In this document: one piece after another, positions 29,670-39,511 of the stretch
How positions within the stretch are numbered: the stretch's first letter is position 1
How the letters are laid out: the number at the start of each line of letters is the position of its first letter
Assembly (NCBI RefSeq): GCF_000374305.1
Contig: NZ_KB894095.1
Coordinates: 248,001-312,000, forward strand
Length of the DNA: 64,000 bases
Reading direction: 5' to 3'
Source of the DNA: Actinomadura flavalba DSM 45200
GTDB taxonomy: Bacteria > Actinomycetota > Actinomycetes > Streptosporangiales > Streptosporangiaceae
Made by a program: the position numbers and the translations under genes
Notes under the pieces: generated by a model
What the model saw: only the letters and a program-made list of their open reading frames with translations
Told to the model about the DNA's origin: nothing
Database searches by the model: none

Positions 29670-30201
29670 CCTGCCTCCGCTCGCGCCTCGCCTCCGGCTC
29701 CGCGCGTCTTGGGTACCTGTGTCTGCCTGTCTGCGGGTTGGAACGGTTCGTCCGACCCATCTCGGGCCAGACTAACCACGAGCGCCAATTGTTCCAGCGC
29801 ATCGGACCAAAGCACAGCCCCGCCGCGCGGTTGTGGATAACGTATTCAACACCACCCTGACCAGCGCAGATTTCCAAACGGTGACGATCCCCTACCCCCA
29901 CCGCCGAACAACGCGCCCGACCACGCCCCACACGAGCACCCCGGAGCACCAGGGCGGTTACCCACAGCCTGACGGTCCGCACCGGAGATCACCTCCGTGA
30001 AATGCGCCACCCGGACATAAAGCGACATAAACGGCAGTGGTCGGGAGTTCGACAGGCCCGCCCAAGATCATGTTCGTACGTCTCGGGACGAAGGCAGCGC
30101 GGTGCGCTCGTCACACCGACGCGGCGGCGGCCTATATCCGACGAGGTGGCGGGCATGTTCCCAGCACAGGTCATGTGTCACGGGGCGGGAGGAGACCGGT
30201 G
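29670..30201. other. Divergent intergenic region with two DnaA-box-like sites
   Basis: About 530 bases separate the secretion cluster from the hydrolase gene and are relatively AT-rich. I find no convincing gene: short frames lack ribosome sites. TGTGGATAA at 29832-29840 equals the bacterial DnaA box on the minus strand, and TTACCCACA at 29958-29966 differs from it by one base. Two sites are not enough to suggest an origin. Confidence 0.5.
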
Positions 30202-31023
30202 ATGGACTGGACACTCGACGAGGAGTTCGAGACATCCGAGGGAGCGGTGCGGTGGAGGACCCTCGGCGGCGGTGACCCGGTCGTGCTGGTGCACGGCACA
30301 CCGTATTCCTCCTTCCTCTGGCGGGACATCGCCCCGGCGCTGGCCCGCACCCGTCAGGTCTACGTGTTCGACCACCTCGGCTTCGGCCGGTCGGACCGGC
30401 GCGAGGGCCAGGACCTCACCCTGGCGGCGCACGCGCGAAACTTCGCCCGGCTCCTCGATCACTGGGGCCTGTCGCGTCCCAGCGTCGTCGCCCACGACAT
30501 CGGCGGGGCGGTCGCGCTGCGGACCCTGCTGCTGGAGAAGAGGACCTACCGGGACCTGACCCTGTTCGACGCGGTGAGCGGGGGCGCGTGGGAGCGCGGA
30601 CTCTTCCGGCTCTTCCTGGAGCACACGGAGGTCTTCGAGAGCCTCCCCGGCTACGCGCACGAAGCGCTGGTCGCCGCCCACTTACGACACGCCACGTACA
30701 CCGGCTTCCGGCCGGGCGTCCTCGACGCCCACCTCGCACCTTGGCGGGGCAGCGCGGGGCAGGCCGCCTTCTACCGCCAATACCGCCAGATCAGGCAGAC
30801 GGACACTGCCGCGTACGAGCACCTGCTGAGCGATCTGACGCTTCCAGTGCGAATCGCCTGGGGCCGCGAGGACCGCATCCTCCCGCCCGAGTACGCCGAA
30901 TGGCTGCACGAGCGCATCCCACACGCCGAACTGCACTGGATCGAAGACGCCGGCCACCTCCTCCAGGAAGACGCACCGGCCCAGCTACTGGCTCTGCTGA
31001 CCGCGGACTTCCACACGGCCTAG
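30202..31023 (+). CDS. Alpha/beta hydrolase, haloalkane-dehalogenase-like
   Basis: ATG 30202 has GGGAGGAG 7 bases upstream; a GTG directly before it is less well spaced. The 273-aa protein shows an HGTP oxyanion-side motif (VVLVHGTPYSS), a FDHLGFGRSD loop, a nucleophile elbow VVAHDIGGAVA with Asp instead of Ser, a later acid region AWGREDRILPPEY and catalytic His in DAGHLLQED. Asp nucleophiles are typical of haloalkane and fluoroacetate dehalogenases and epoxide hydrolases, which form an alkyl-aspartate intermediate. Epoxide-hydrolase cap tyrosines are not obvious. The substrate cannot be told from sequence. It is monocistronic and convergent with the hemC remnant. Confidence 0.88.
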   Translation: MDWTLDEEFETSEGAVRWRTLGGGDPVVLVHGTPYSSFLWRDIAPALARTRQVYVFDHLGFGRSDRREGQDLTLAAHARNFARLLDHWGLSRPSVVAHDIGGAVALRTLLLEKRTYRDLTLFDAVSGGAWERGLFRLFLEHTEVFESLPGYAHEALVAAHLRHATYTGFRPGVLDAHLAPWRGSAGQAAFYRQYRQIRQTDTAAYEHLLSDLTLPVRIAWGREDRILPPEYAEWLHERIPHAELHWIEDAGHLLQEDAPAQLLALLTADFHTA

Positions 31024-31102
31024 GCCGTACCCACCGGCCACTCGACTGTTCTGCTCGTTCCCGGCTCGTCTGGCCAGAGACCATCGGAATCGCGGCACCG
31101 GC

Positions 31103-32034
31103 TTAGTGGGGGATGCCGTCGATGAGGTCGCGGGCGCCTTTGCGGAGGAGGTCTCCGGCGACGTAGGCGCCGAGGTCGGCGCCCTTGCCGGGCGCGGACC
31201 ATTCGTGGGAGTGGGCGAACTGGGAGCCGTCGCGGGTGAAGACCATGCCGCGCAGGCTGAGCTGCCCGTCGCGTTCGAAGCGGGCGTGCCCGGCTATAGG
31301 ACTGTTGCAGTGGCCACGCAGGGCGTGAAGCATCGTGCGTTCGGCGGTGACGCACTGATGTCGAGCGCTTCGCCGGGCCGGTCCAGACCCAGGCGGGTGA
31401 GACTGACGCGGGCCAGGACGATCGCGTCGAACTCCTCCCCGGCGTCCAGCCGCCCGAGCCGGGAGTTGACGTTGCCGCGCAAGTAGGTCACGCGCAGATC
31501 GGGCCGGATCTGCTGGAGCTGCGCCCGCCGCCGCACCGCCGAGGTGCCCACCCGTGCGCCGGGCGGCAGATCGGCCATCGCCTGGACGGGCGAGGCCATC
31601 GGGAACAGCATGACGTCGGCGGTGTCCTCACGATCCAGGTACGCGGCGAACGCCAGCCCCTTCGGCCGGGGCACGCCACCGGGAACGTCCTTGAGGCAGT
31701 GGACGGCCACGTCCACACGGCCGGTGAGCAACGCGCGGTCGATCTCCCGCATGAACGCACCCTTGCCGCCCTACTCCGACAGGTCACCCTTGTGCAGGTC
31801 CCCCGAAGTCTGGATACCCACGACCTCGACCCGCAGGTCCGCCAGCTCCTCCAGACGCGAGGCCACATACCGGGCCTGCACGATCGCCAGCGGTGACGTG
31901 CGGGTACCCAAACGGAGAACGCCGCCCCCGCCCGACCAGGAGAAGCCGGTTTCGATCTCCGCATTCAGACTCGGCACGAGTTCCGCCACGGCCGAGACCT
32001 TAGCCGAGCCGTTCAACGACTGACCGTCGTTCAC
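31103..32034 (-). pseudogene. hemC: Decayed hemC (hydroxymethylbilane synthase) copy
   Basis: Three pieces of HemC lie in order. The N-terminal piece (from GTG 32034, VLRLGTRTSPLAIVQARYVA) ends at an in-frame TAG, 31771-31773, exactly where family members continue into GGKGAF. The next piece resumes after that stop with GGKGAFMREIDRALLTGR and the catalytic KDVP region and runs to [12 protein letters not shown]. There the family's middle segment is missing, roughly 40-50 residues, and the frame shifts. The C-terminal domain then reads in another frame ([21 protein letters not shown], with the cofactor Cys) to 31103. One nonsense codon plus a deletion and frameshift make function very unlikely. 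A working hemC for haem synthesis presumably exists elsewhere. Confidence 0.88.
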
Positions 32035-32205
32035 CTCAACGCCCTTCGTGTGGTCATGCGTGGTACCCGGACCGCCTCGGCTTCCCCGTGCCCCAGAACG
32101 GTCCGGGGTCGTTACAGCCCTCCGGGCGGGCGCGATCCGGTCGATCATCGGACCACGCGGGAACTTCAGTGGCTGACCGGCCACCCGCCCGGAGGAGATC
32201 ACGAC

Positions 32206-32394
32206 TCAGGAACCGACGCCGTCGGCGTCGTCCTCCTGATCCAGAGAAGAAAGCAACGTCTCGGCGTAGGTATGGACCTCGTCGACCTTGCCGCGCAGCA
32301 TCCCGGCCCGGCCCATCGCCTCGTGGCAGGCGGCCCTGGCCATCTCCAGCGCTCGCGCCAGGTCGGCCGACGTCGGCGGCGCGTGGACGCTCAC
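32206..32394 (-). CDS. Small hypothetical protein (62 aa)
   Basis: I choose GTG 32394, preceded at 5 bases by GGAGG; a longer frame to 32424 has no site. The 62-aa product is mostly one long helix (TSADLARALEMARAACHEAM) and an acidic end (LDQEDDADGVGS). It lies between the XRE regulator and the hemC remnant on the same strand. Small partner proteins often sit beside actinomycete XRE regulators, but I do not recognise this one as a DUF397 member. Confidence 0.55.
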   Translation of the reverse strand: MSVHAPPTSADLARALEMARAACHEAMGRAGMLRGKVDEVHTYAETLLSSLDQEDDADGVGS

Positions 32395-32551
32395 CACAAC
32401 CTCCGAAGGAAGCGCCGACCCCACGCGACCAGGTCCGGCCCTACCGCCAGACCGAACAAGGCCCCGGCCGCGAACCCCCTCGCGCGGCTCGGTCCGTCGA
32501 AATTCATAGCGACGACGGTAGGAGCGGGATCATCCGGACACAGTGGCCTTG

Positions 32552-33676
32552 CTAGTGGCCATTTCCCGATCGGACCTCCTCCATCAGAAGACGGAGGGTC
32601 AGTGAGTGCTTCTCTGGCGGAAGGCGATCCAGCGCAGATCGGGCATAAGCCACCCCGCCGGTTTCATCGCCCGATCGCGCCAGCATCAGACCACGATGCA
32701 TCTCAAGGTGCGTCTTGAATCGCGGCAGACTTTCGGGCAGCTCCCCGAGCGCGGCGTCCTGTGCCCGCATGGCCTCATTCTCATTGCCGAGGCGAGCAGC
32801 GAGAAGAGACAAGAAGACGTTCATTCTCCAGAAGGGAACGGCATAATCCGATGTCTGATCCTCGGAGCCCACGGAGTCGAAGATCCTTCGACCCTCCCGC
32901 GCCAGCCGCCAAGCCTGTTCGTCGTTCCCCCGGATGGCTGCCGCGTGGGCCTTGCCCATGACGGCGTTCAGCCGTCCCAAGGACGGCCTGTCGTCGATGT
33001 CCATCGCCTGGTCCGCGAAGGCGTCGGCCAGCCCCAGAGAGGCCCCCTCATAACCCAGGGCGATAGCGGCCCTGCCTCGGACCCACACACGGGCATCAAG
33101 GTCGCGTGAACGATCGGCGGCCTGTGCCGCCAGGCGGTACCAGTTGGCGGCTTTGGCCCCGTCAGAGCCCGGAAACGTCTTCCCGTACAGAGTCATGAGT
33201 TTGGCCGCTATTCCCCACGCGCCCGGCGTCTCCAACTGCTGCTGAAGCACGAGGAGGTCATGAGACAGGCGCTTTTGGATCTCGGCGGCACCCAGGGACA
33301 TGTAGTCCCTCCCATAGATGACCAGCTTGTCCTTCCAGTACTCAAGGGAAGGAGCATCCGTCGCGAGGGCGGCGGAGAAACCTGAACGGAGCAGGTCAGA
33401 AGCAACGATGGGAGCTATCGCCGTAGCGGCGGCGTTCGTCAGGAACTGGCGTCTCTGCAACTTGGCGCCCTCTAGAACTTCCAACGGCACTTCGAGGGCC
33501 GATGCCAGGTGGCGAAGCCAGAACGGCCCCGGCGTACGCTTCCCGCTCTCCCGCCGGGACACGTCCTCACGCGTCACGGTCGCCCGGCTGGACGACTCGC
33601 ACAGTACGTCGGCCAACCGACTTTGTGAGTACCCCAGAGACGTACGGAGATCACGGATCAGCGGTCCGAGTGCCAT
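32552..33676 (-). CDS. XRE-type HTH regulator with TPR-like repeats
   Basis: The likely start is ATG 33676 (MALGPLIRDLRTSLGYSQ), giving 374 aa; its ribosome site is weak (TGAGGG, 1 base away). Residues 5-65 are a Cro/C1-type helix-turn-helix (SQSRLADVL, then VSRRESGKRTPGPFWLRHLA). A short hydrophobic stretch follows, LTNAAATAIAPIVASDLL. Residues 130-370 are helical repeats of the TPR class (AANWYRLAAQAADRSRDLDAR, AWRLAREGRRIFDSV). Actinomycete proteins of this build are regulators of development or secondary metabolism that often pair with small proteins. The region just upstream contains TGGCCA-rich direct repeats (33698-33720) that might be its operator. Confidence 0.85.
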   Translation of the reverse strand: MALGPLIRDLRTSLGYSQSRLADVLCESSSRATVTREDVSRRESGKRTPGPFWLRHLASALEVPLEVLEGAKLQRRQFLTNAAATAIAPIVASDLLRSGFSAALATDAPSLEYWKDKLVIYGRDYMSLGAAEIQKRLSHDLLVLQQQLETPGAWGIAAKLMTLYGKTFPGSDGAKAANWYRLAAQAADRSRDLDARVWVRGRAAIALGYEGASLGLADAFADQAMDIDDRPSLGRLNAVMGKAHAAAIRGNDEQAWRLAREGRRIFDSVGSEDQTSDYAVPFWRMNVFLSLLAARLGNENEAMRAQDAALGELPESLPRFKTHLEMHRGLMLARSGDETGGVAYARSALDRLPPEKHSLTLRLLMEEVRSGNGH

Positions 33677-33906
33677 GCCCTCATTCTGGCCCCTGGGTAG
33701 TGGCCATCGGGGTGGCCACGGCAGTAGCCGGATCCCTGACGACCTGTGCCCGATCGACCGTTCGGGAGTCCGCACCAGGTCACCACGGGGGCCCGGAACA
33801 GCCCGAAACGGCCCGGAACACTCCGAAAAGCATCCGGGCCGTTAGGCGACTGACCAGCTTGTTTGCGCCTGCAGACGTGAGCCGATAAGTGCTTGGCCTG
33901 GTGGGG

Positions 33907-34998
<1,092 letters not shown>

Positions 34999-35044
34999 GG
35001 CAGCCAAGTTTACGAGCCGCCGCGACCCCCGGCGTACGTCGCGC

Positions 35045-36058
35045 TCAGGCGCCGGCGCGGCGCAGGAAGTCGGCCAGGTGCCGGAAGAGCGCCTTGCCCT
35101 CGGGGATGTAGTCAGCGAAGACGGGGAAGACGTGCACCTGGCCGGGCCACTCCTGGTACTCGGCGTCCACCCCGGCCGCCCGCGCGCGCTCGGCGGTGGA
35201 GCGGGCGTCGTCGCGCAGGATCTCGCCGCCGGTCGCGACGAACAGCGACGGCGGCAGCCCGGACAGGTCGGCGCTGCGGGGACGCAGCAGCGCGCTGTCC
35301 TCGACCTGGCCCTCGGCCTCGCAGTAGGCGCGGCCGAGCCGGGCGAGCTTCCCGGCCGGGATGAGGAAGTCGGTGCGGGCGTTGGCGGTGTGCGACTCGG
35401 CCTCGCAGAGCAGGTCGACCCAGGGCGACAGGAGCAGCGCGGCGGCGGGCAGTGCCGCGCCGCGCTCCTTGAGCGCCAGCAGCAGGGCGAGCGCGAGGTG
35501 CCCGCCCGCCGAGTCGCCGCCGACGACGATCTGCGACGGGTCGTGGCCGCGCGCGATCAGGAGGTCGTAGGCGGCGAGCGCGTCGTCGAGGGCGTCGGCG
35601 GGCGTGTGCCGGGGCGCGAGCCGGTAGTCGACCATGAGGACGGGACGCGCCGTCGCCGCCGACAGCCGCCACGCGAACGGCCGGTACAGCCGGGGGCTGC
35701 CGAAGAAGTAGCCGCCGCCGTGCAGGTAGAGCAGCGCCTTGGACTCGTCCACGGCGCCCGCGCGCACCCACTCGCTGTGCCCGTGCGCGAGCTCCTGCGG
35801 GGTGATGTCGGTGCCGCGCGGGACGAGCTGGAACCGTCCGGCGAGGTCGGTGGCCCGCTGGATGCGGACGAGCCCGGCGTCGCTGTCGGGACCGAACTCC
35901 CACGCGGACCGCAGCAGCACCCGGATGACGCGCCCGGCGACGCGGGCGCGCGTGCTCGGCGGCTGTCCGGGCTCGTGCGCGAGGGCGCGGACGATCCGGC
36001 GCTGGACGGGCGTCGTGGCGACGGGCCGGAGGGGGGCGGCGGGCGCGCGTAGGGCCAC
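35045..36058 (-). CDS. Alpha/beta hydrolase fold-3 esterase (HSL family)
   Basis: The 337-aa protein has the hormone-sensitive-lipase signature: oxyanion motif LHGGGYFFG near residue 105, MVDYRLAPRH, nucleophile elbow GGDSAGGHLAL near 172 and the C-terminal catalytic His in GQVHVF near 312. There is no signal peptide, so it is probably cytoplasmic. Such enzymes hydrolyse short acyl esters; actinomycetes carry many. A possible 4-base-arm inverted repeat lies about 38 bases upstream (AGAC-gatta-GTCT, 36096-36108), shared with the divergent rmuC gene and possibly a TetR-type operator. Confidence 0.93.
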   Translation of the reverse strand: MALRAPAAPLRPVATTPVQRRIVRALAHEPGQPPSTRARVAGRVIRVLLRSAWEFGPDSDAGLVRIQRATDLAGRFQLVPRGTDITPQELAHGHSEWVRAGAVDESKALLYLHGGGYFFGSPRLYRPFAWRLSAATARPVLMVDYRLAPRHTPADALDDALAAYDLLIARGHDPSQIVVGGDSAGGHLALALLLALKERGAALPAAALLLSPWVDLLCEAESHTANARTDFLIPAGKLARLGRAYCEAEGQVEDSALLRPRSADLSGLPPSLFVATGGEILRDDARSTAERARAAGVDAEYQEWPGQVHVFPVFADYIPEGKALFRHLADFLRRAGA

Positions 36059-36095
36059 GGCGAACTCCTTGCAAACGGTCCAGAAGCGAACAATT

Positions 36096-36108
36096 AGACG
36101 ATTAGTCT
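36096..36108. promoter_or_regulatory. Small AGAC-gatta-GTCT inverted repeat in divergent promoter
   Basis: It sits in a locally AT-rich patch (36090-36115) between the esterase and rmuC starts, where both promoters must lie. The 4-bp arms are short, so an operator role is only suggested. Confidence 0.3.
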
Positions 36109-36167
36109 CATTATCCTCCTCGGCGCGTCGGAGCGGTACTCTCCCGGCCCGCTGTCACGATGATGGG

Positions 36168-37487
36168 ATGGATCTCGCGCTGTTCGCCGCGCTGCTCGTC
36201 GGGGTCGCGCTCGGCGCCGTCGTCGGCTACGCGGTCGCGCAGGGCCGCCAGGGCGCGCTGATCGCACGCGCCCGCGCGGCGGAGGAGAAGCTCGCCTACG
36301 CCGAGACCCGCATGGCCGAGCACTTCGAGAACCTGTCCGCCAAGGCGCTCGACGCCAGCAACCAGCGGTTCCTGGAACTGGCCGACACCAGGCTGAAGGC
36401 GGCCGGGGTCGAGGCGGCGGGCGAGCTGGAGCGGCGGCGCCAGGCCGTCGAGCACCTGGTGACGCCGCTGCGCGAGACGCTGGCCAAGGTCGAGGAGCAG
36501 TTGCGCGAGGTCGAGACCGGACGCCGCGAGTCGCACGCCATGCTGGCCAAGCAGGTCGACTTCGTCCGGCAGAGCTCCGAGCAGTTGCGCGGCGAGACCC
36601 GCACGCTGGTGCGGGCGTTGCAGCGGCCCGAGGCGCGCGGCCGCTGGGGCGAGCTGCAACTGCGCCGCGTCGTGGAGCTGGCGGGCATGACGCACCACTG
36701 CGACTTCGACGAGCAGGCCACCGCCGTCACGCTCGACGGCACGGTCCGGCCCGACATGGTCGTGCGGCTGAGCGGCGGCAAGAACATCATCGTCGACTCC
36801 AAGGTCTCGCTGGCCGCCTACCTGGACGCCGCCGCGTCCGACGACGCCGCCGCCGAACGCGACCGGCTCGCCGCGCACGCCCGCCACCTGCGCGACCACG
36901 TCGACCGGCTGGCCGCCAAGTCGTACTGGCAGGCGTTCGCCGCCACGCCCGAGTTCGTCGTGCTGTTCATCCCCGGCGAGGCGTTCCTGGCCCCCGCCCT
37001 CGACCGCGACCCGGACCTGCTGGAGCATGCGATGCGCCGCCGCGTCCACATCGCGACGCCGACGACGCTCATCACGATGCTGCGGACGGCGTCGTACGCG
37101 TGGCAGCAGGAGGCGCTGTCGCACAACGCCCGCGCCGTGTTCGACCTCGGCCGCGAGCTGTACGAGCGGCTGGGCACGATGGGCGGCCACGTCGACGAGC
37201 TGGGCCGCGCCCTCACCGGCGCGATCGCGTCCTACAACCGAACGGTCGGTTCGCTGGAGTCGCGGGTGCTGGTCAGCGCCCGCCGCCTCAACGACCTCGG
37301 CGTGACCGACGCCCCCCTCGACGGGCCCGCGCCGGTGGAGGACGCCCCGCGTCCGCTCACGGCGGCGGAGCTCACCGGCGACGCGACGCGTCTGCCCGCC
37401 CGGCCGCGCCCCGAACCGGCGGCCGAACGGGTAGGTTTCGGCGCACGCGCCGGCACTGATCATCGTGATCGGCGGGAGGACTCATGA
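36168..37487 (+). CDS. rmuC: DNA recombination protein RmuC
   Basis: The 439-aa protein has an N-terminal membrane anchor (LFAALLVGVALGAVVGYAV), a coiled coil at about 30-160 and the RmuC core: RPEARGRWGELQLRRVVELAGM, then GGKNIIVDSKVSLAAYLDA, which carries the nuclease-like acidic and lysine residues, and SYWQAFAATPEFVVLFIPGEAF. RmuC limits inversions and unusual rearrangements at short inverted repeats and is thought to be a membrane-tethered endonuclease of the PD-(D/E)XK type. The length is normal. Its stop overlaps the next start by ATGA. The last 60 residues are a poorly conserved Pro/Arg tail. Confidence 0.95.
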   Translation: MDLALFAALLVGVALGAVVGYAVAQGRQGALIARARAAEEKLAYAETRMAEHFENLSAKALDASNQRFLELADTRLKAAGVEAAGELERRRQAVEHLVTPLRETLAKVEEQLREVETGRRESHAMLAKQVDFVRQSSEQLRGETRTLVRALQRPEARGRWGELQLRRVVELAGMTHHCDFDEQATAVTLDGTVRPDMVVRLSGGKNIIVDSKVSLAAYLDAAASDDAAAERDRLAAHARHLRDHVDRLAAKSYWQAFAATPEFVVLFIPGEAFLAPALDRDPDLLEHAMRRRVHIATPTTLITMLRTASYAWQQEALSHNARAVFDLGRELYERLGTMGGHVDELGRALTGAIASYNRTVGSLESRVLVSARRLNDLGVTDAPLDGPAPVEDAPRPLTAAELTGDATRLPARPRPEPAAERVGFGARAGTDHRDRREDS

Positions 37488-38032
37488 GCACACCGACGGT
37501 GGACCGCGCGGCGGCGCCGCCTCCGGGAGGACGCGTGGCAGGGCAGCGGGGCGGTGCCGCCCGGCGGCGGCAGGCCGGGCCGGCGCTGACCGGCCGGGGC
37601 GGGATCGTGCTGCTGTTCGGCGCGACGCTGGCCGGCGCGCTGCTGACGGGCTGGACGGGTTTCACGCCGCTTGCGGCCGCCGGGTTCGTGCTCGGCTGCG
37701 TCGCGGCGGCGCTGCTGACGCGCCCGACGGATCTGCCGCTGCTGGTGGTGAGCCCGCCGCTGGTGTTCCTCGCCGGGACGCTGCTCGCGGCGATCCTGCT
37801 GGGCCTCGGCGAGCCGTCGCTGCCGCGCGCGGTCGCGGTGGGCCTGCTGGCGTCGCTGGCGGGCACGGCGCCGTGGCTGCTGCTCGGGACGGTCCTCACG
37901 GTCGCGATCAGCGTCCCGCGCGGGCTGTTCGCGCAGATCCGCGAGTTGCGCGAGCGGCTGGCGGGCCTGCGGCTGTTCCACGAGGAGGAGAACGCCGACC
38001 CCGTCCGCTGGGACGAGGCGAAGGAGCGCTGA
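37484..38032 (+). CDS. DUF6542 integral membrane protein
   Basis: The start ATG 37484 overlaps the rmuC stop. The 182-aa protein has a basic cytoplasmic N-terminus of 40 residues and then four hydrophobic helices (IVLLFGATLAGALLTG, LAAAGFVLGCVAAALL, LVVSPPLVFLAGTLLAAILL, LLASLAGTAPWLLLGTVL), with the TRPTDLPLLVVSPPLV loop that marks DUF6542. The family is actinobacterial and uncharacterised. Coupling with rmuC is common in actinomycetes, so a joint role in membrane-linked DNA processing is possible but unproven. Confidence 0.87.
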   Translation: MSTPTVDRAAAPPPGGRVAGQRGGAARRRQAGPALTGRGGIVLLFGATLAGALLTGWTGFTPLAAAGFVLGCVAAALLTRPTDLPLLVVSPPLVFLAGTLLAAILLGLGEPSLPRAVAVGLLASLAGTAPWLLLGTVLTVAISVPRGLFAQIRELRERLAGLRLFHEEENADPVRWDEAKER

Positions 38033-38081
38033 GCCCGGCGGGGGCTGGTGACCGGGTGTTCGGTGCGGGCACGATGGACCG

Positions 38082-38690
38082 ATGACCACGAGGACCAGCG
38101 GTGAGGGCGGCCGGCAGTGGGCGCGGGCGGACGCGACGCGGCAGGCGTTGCTGACGGCCGCGCAGCAGGTGTTCGCCGATCGCGGGTACGCGGGCGCGGG
38201 CATCGCGGAGATCGTCGAGCGGTCCGGGGTGAGCGTCGGCAGCCTCTACCACCACTACGGCGGCAAGGCGGGCCTGTACCTGGCGCTGTTCGAGGAGCTG
38301 TCGGCCGAGCAGGAGGGCAGCGCGGCGCGGGCCGTCGCGGCGTCCCGGGCCGCCGGGGACGCGCTGCCCATCACGCAGTTCATCGCGGGTGCGCGCGCGT
38401 ACCTGGAGGTGTGCTGGGAGCGGCGGGAGGCGGCGCGGCTGTTCCACGGCGGCGAGGGCCCGGCGGGGTTCTCGCTGATGCGGCGCAAGCGGTCCCAGCA
38501 CTGGGTCGGGCAGAACACCAAGCTGCTGCGCGGCGGTGACGACGGCGGCCGGGCGACGCAGGTGCTGAGCCTGGTCCTGACGACGGTGATCGGCGAGGCG
38601 GGCCGGGAGATCGCGCTGGCCGACGACGGCGCGGAGGCGCGGGAGATCCTGGACGAGGTGCTGCGCATCCTCGTCCGGCTGACGGACTGA
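38082..38690 (+). CDS. TetR family regulator
   Basis: The 202-aa protein opens with a classical TetR helix-turn-helix at residues 20-65 (TRQALLTAAQQVFADRGYAG, then SGVSVGSLYHHYGGKAGLY). The ligand domain is Ala/Arg-rich and ends LDEVLRILVRLTD. Nothing in it identifies the inducer. It follows the DUF6542 gene by 49 bases on the same strand and precedes a second TetR gene. Its target could be itself or the monooxygenase region downstream. Confidence 0.9.
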   Translation: MTTRTSGEGGRQWARADATRQALLTAAQQVFADRGYAGAGIAEIVERSGVSVGSLYHHYGGKAGLYLALFEELSAEQEGSAARAVAASRAAGDALPITQFIAGARAYLEVCWERREAARLFHGGEGPAGFSLMRRKRSQHWVGQNTKLLRGGDDGGRATQVLSLVLTTVIGEAGREIALADDGAEAREILDEVLRILVRLTD

Positions 38691-38796
38691 CACCGCGCCG
38701 GATGCCCGCGATGCGGCACAACGTAGGCGTTTCCGTATCCAGCCCGTTATTCTTCCGACACACCCGACCATCCGCGGACGAAAGTCGAAGGGGTAC

Positions 38797-39450
38797 ATGC
38801 CGACCTCCACCTGGTTCCGGCTGAACGTGGCCAAGCGCGACCGCGTTCTCAAGGTCGCCATGCGCGAGTTCGGCGACAACGGCTACTCCACGGGCAGCCT
38901 GAACACGATCGCGCGCGAGGCGGGCATCGCCAAGGGCTCGCTGTTCCAGTACTTCACCGACAAGCTGGAGTTCTTCGCGTTCGTCTGCGACGAGACGTCC
39001 CGCTCGATCCGCGAGGAGATGGAACGCCGCATCGCCCGGCTCGACTTCGACCAGCCGTTCGACGGCTGGCTGTTCGACGTCCTGTGCGAGTGGACCGAGT
39101 ACATGAGCGAGAACCCGCTGGAACGCGCGGTGACGGCGGCGACGAACTTCGAGCTGGACAACGCGGTGCGCTCGGTGGTGCGCGACACCGCGAACCAGCA
39201 CTACCTCCAGGTGGTGCACCCGTCGCTGAAGCTCTGGCAGGAGCGCGGCGACATCCGTCCCGACGCCGACGTGGACGTCCTGGCGACCCTGCTGCTCATG
39301 ATGCTCCCCCACCTGGCGCTGGCGCCGTACTACGACGGCCTGGACCCGGTGCTGGACCTGCGCGGGCGCGGCCCGTCCGAGCAGCGCCCCATCATCCGCC
39401 GTCTCATCGACGGTTTCCGCCCGCTGTTCGCGCCGTATCCGGAGCCGTGA
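38797..39450 (+). CDS. TetR family regulator
   Basis: The 217-aa protein has the TetR DNA-binding domain at residues 10-57 (VLKVAMREFGDNGYSTGSL, then AGIAKGSLFQYFTDKLEFF). The C-terminal domain is larger and Leu-rich (DVLATLLLMMLPHLALAPYY), resembling regulators of fatty-acid or lipid enzymes. A 15-bp-stem hairpin follows. It converges on the flavin monooxygenase gene. Confidence 0.9.
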   Translation: MPTSTWFRLNVAKRDRVLKVAMREFGDNGYSTGSLNTIAREAGIAKGSLFQYFTDKLEFFAFVCDETSRSIREEMERRIARLDFDQPFDGWLFDVLCEWTEYMSENPLERAVTAATNFELDNAVRSVVRDTANQHYLQVVHPSLKLWQERGDIRPDADVDVLATLLLMMLPHLALAPYYDGLDPVLDLRGRGPSEQRPIIRRLIDGFRPLFAPYPEP

Positions 39451-39453
39451 GGG

Positions 39454-39505
39454 CCGCAACGCCCCCGCGCCGCGTCCTGCGAGGCGCCGTGCGGGGGCGT
39501 TGCGG
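39454..39505. terminator. Hairpin terminator, 15-bp stem
   Basis: Arms 39454-39468 (CCGCAACGCCCCCGC) and 39491-39505 pair perfectly around a 22-base loop. It lies between the convergent TetR and monooxygenase stops and can serve both strands. Confidence 0.8.
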
Positions 39506-39511
39506 AGTCTG

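Noticed and set aside
29832..29966. Replication origin
   Set aside because: Only two DnaA-box-like sites and no dnaA, dnaN or AT-rich unwinding region.
29989..30202. Short ORFs on both strands before the hydrolase
   Set aside because: They overlap each other, are Arg-rich and lack start signals.
32553..33707. TAGTGGCCAT at both ends of the XRE gene as element ends
   Set aside because: One copy (32553-32562) overlaps the gene's own stop codon and last codons; ten matching bases can occur by chance and there is no transposase.
36168..37487. Phage or defence role for rmuC and its neighbour
   Set aside because: RmuC is a standard chromosomal gene with normal length and context.
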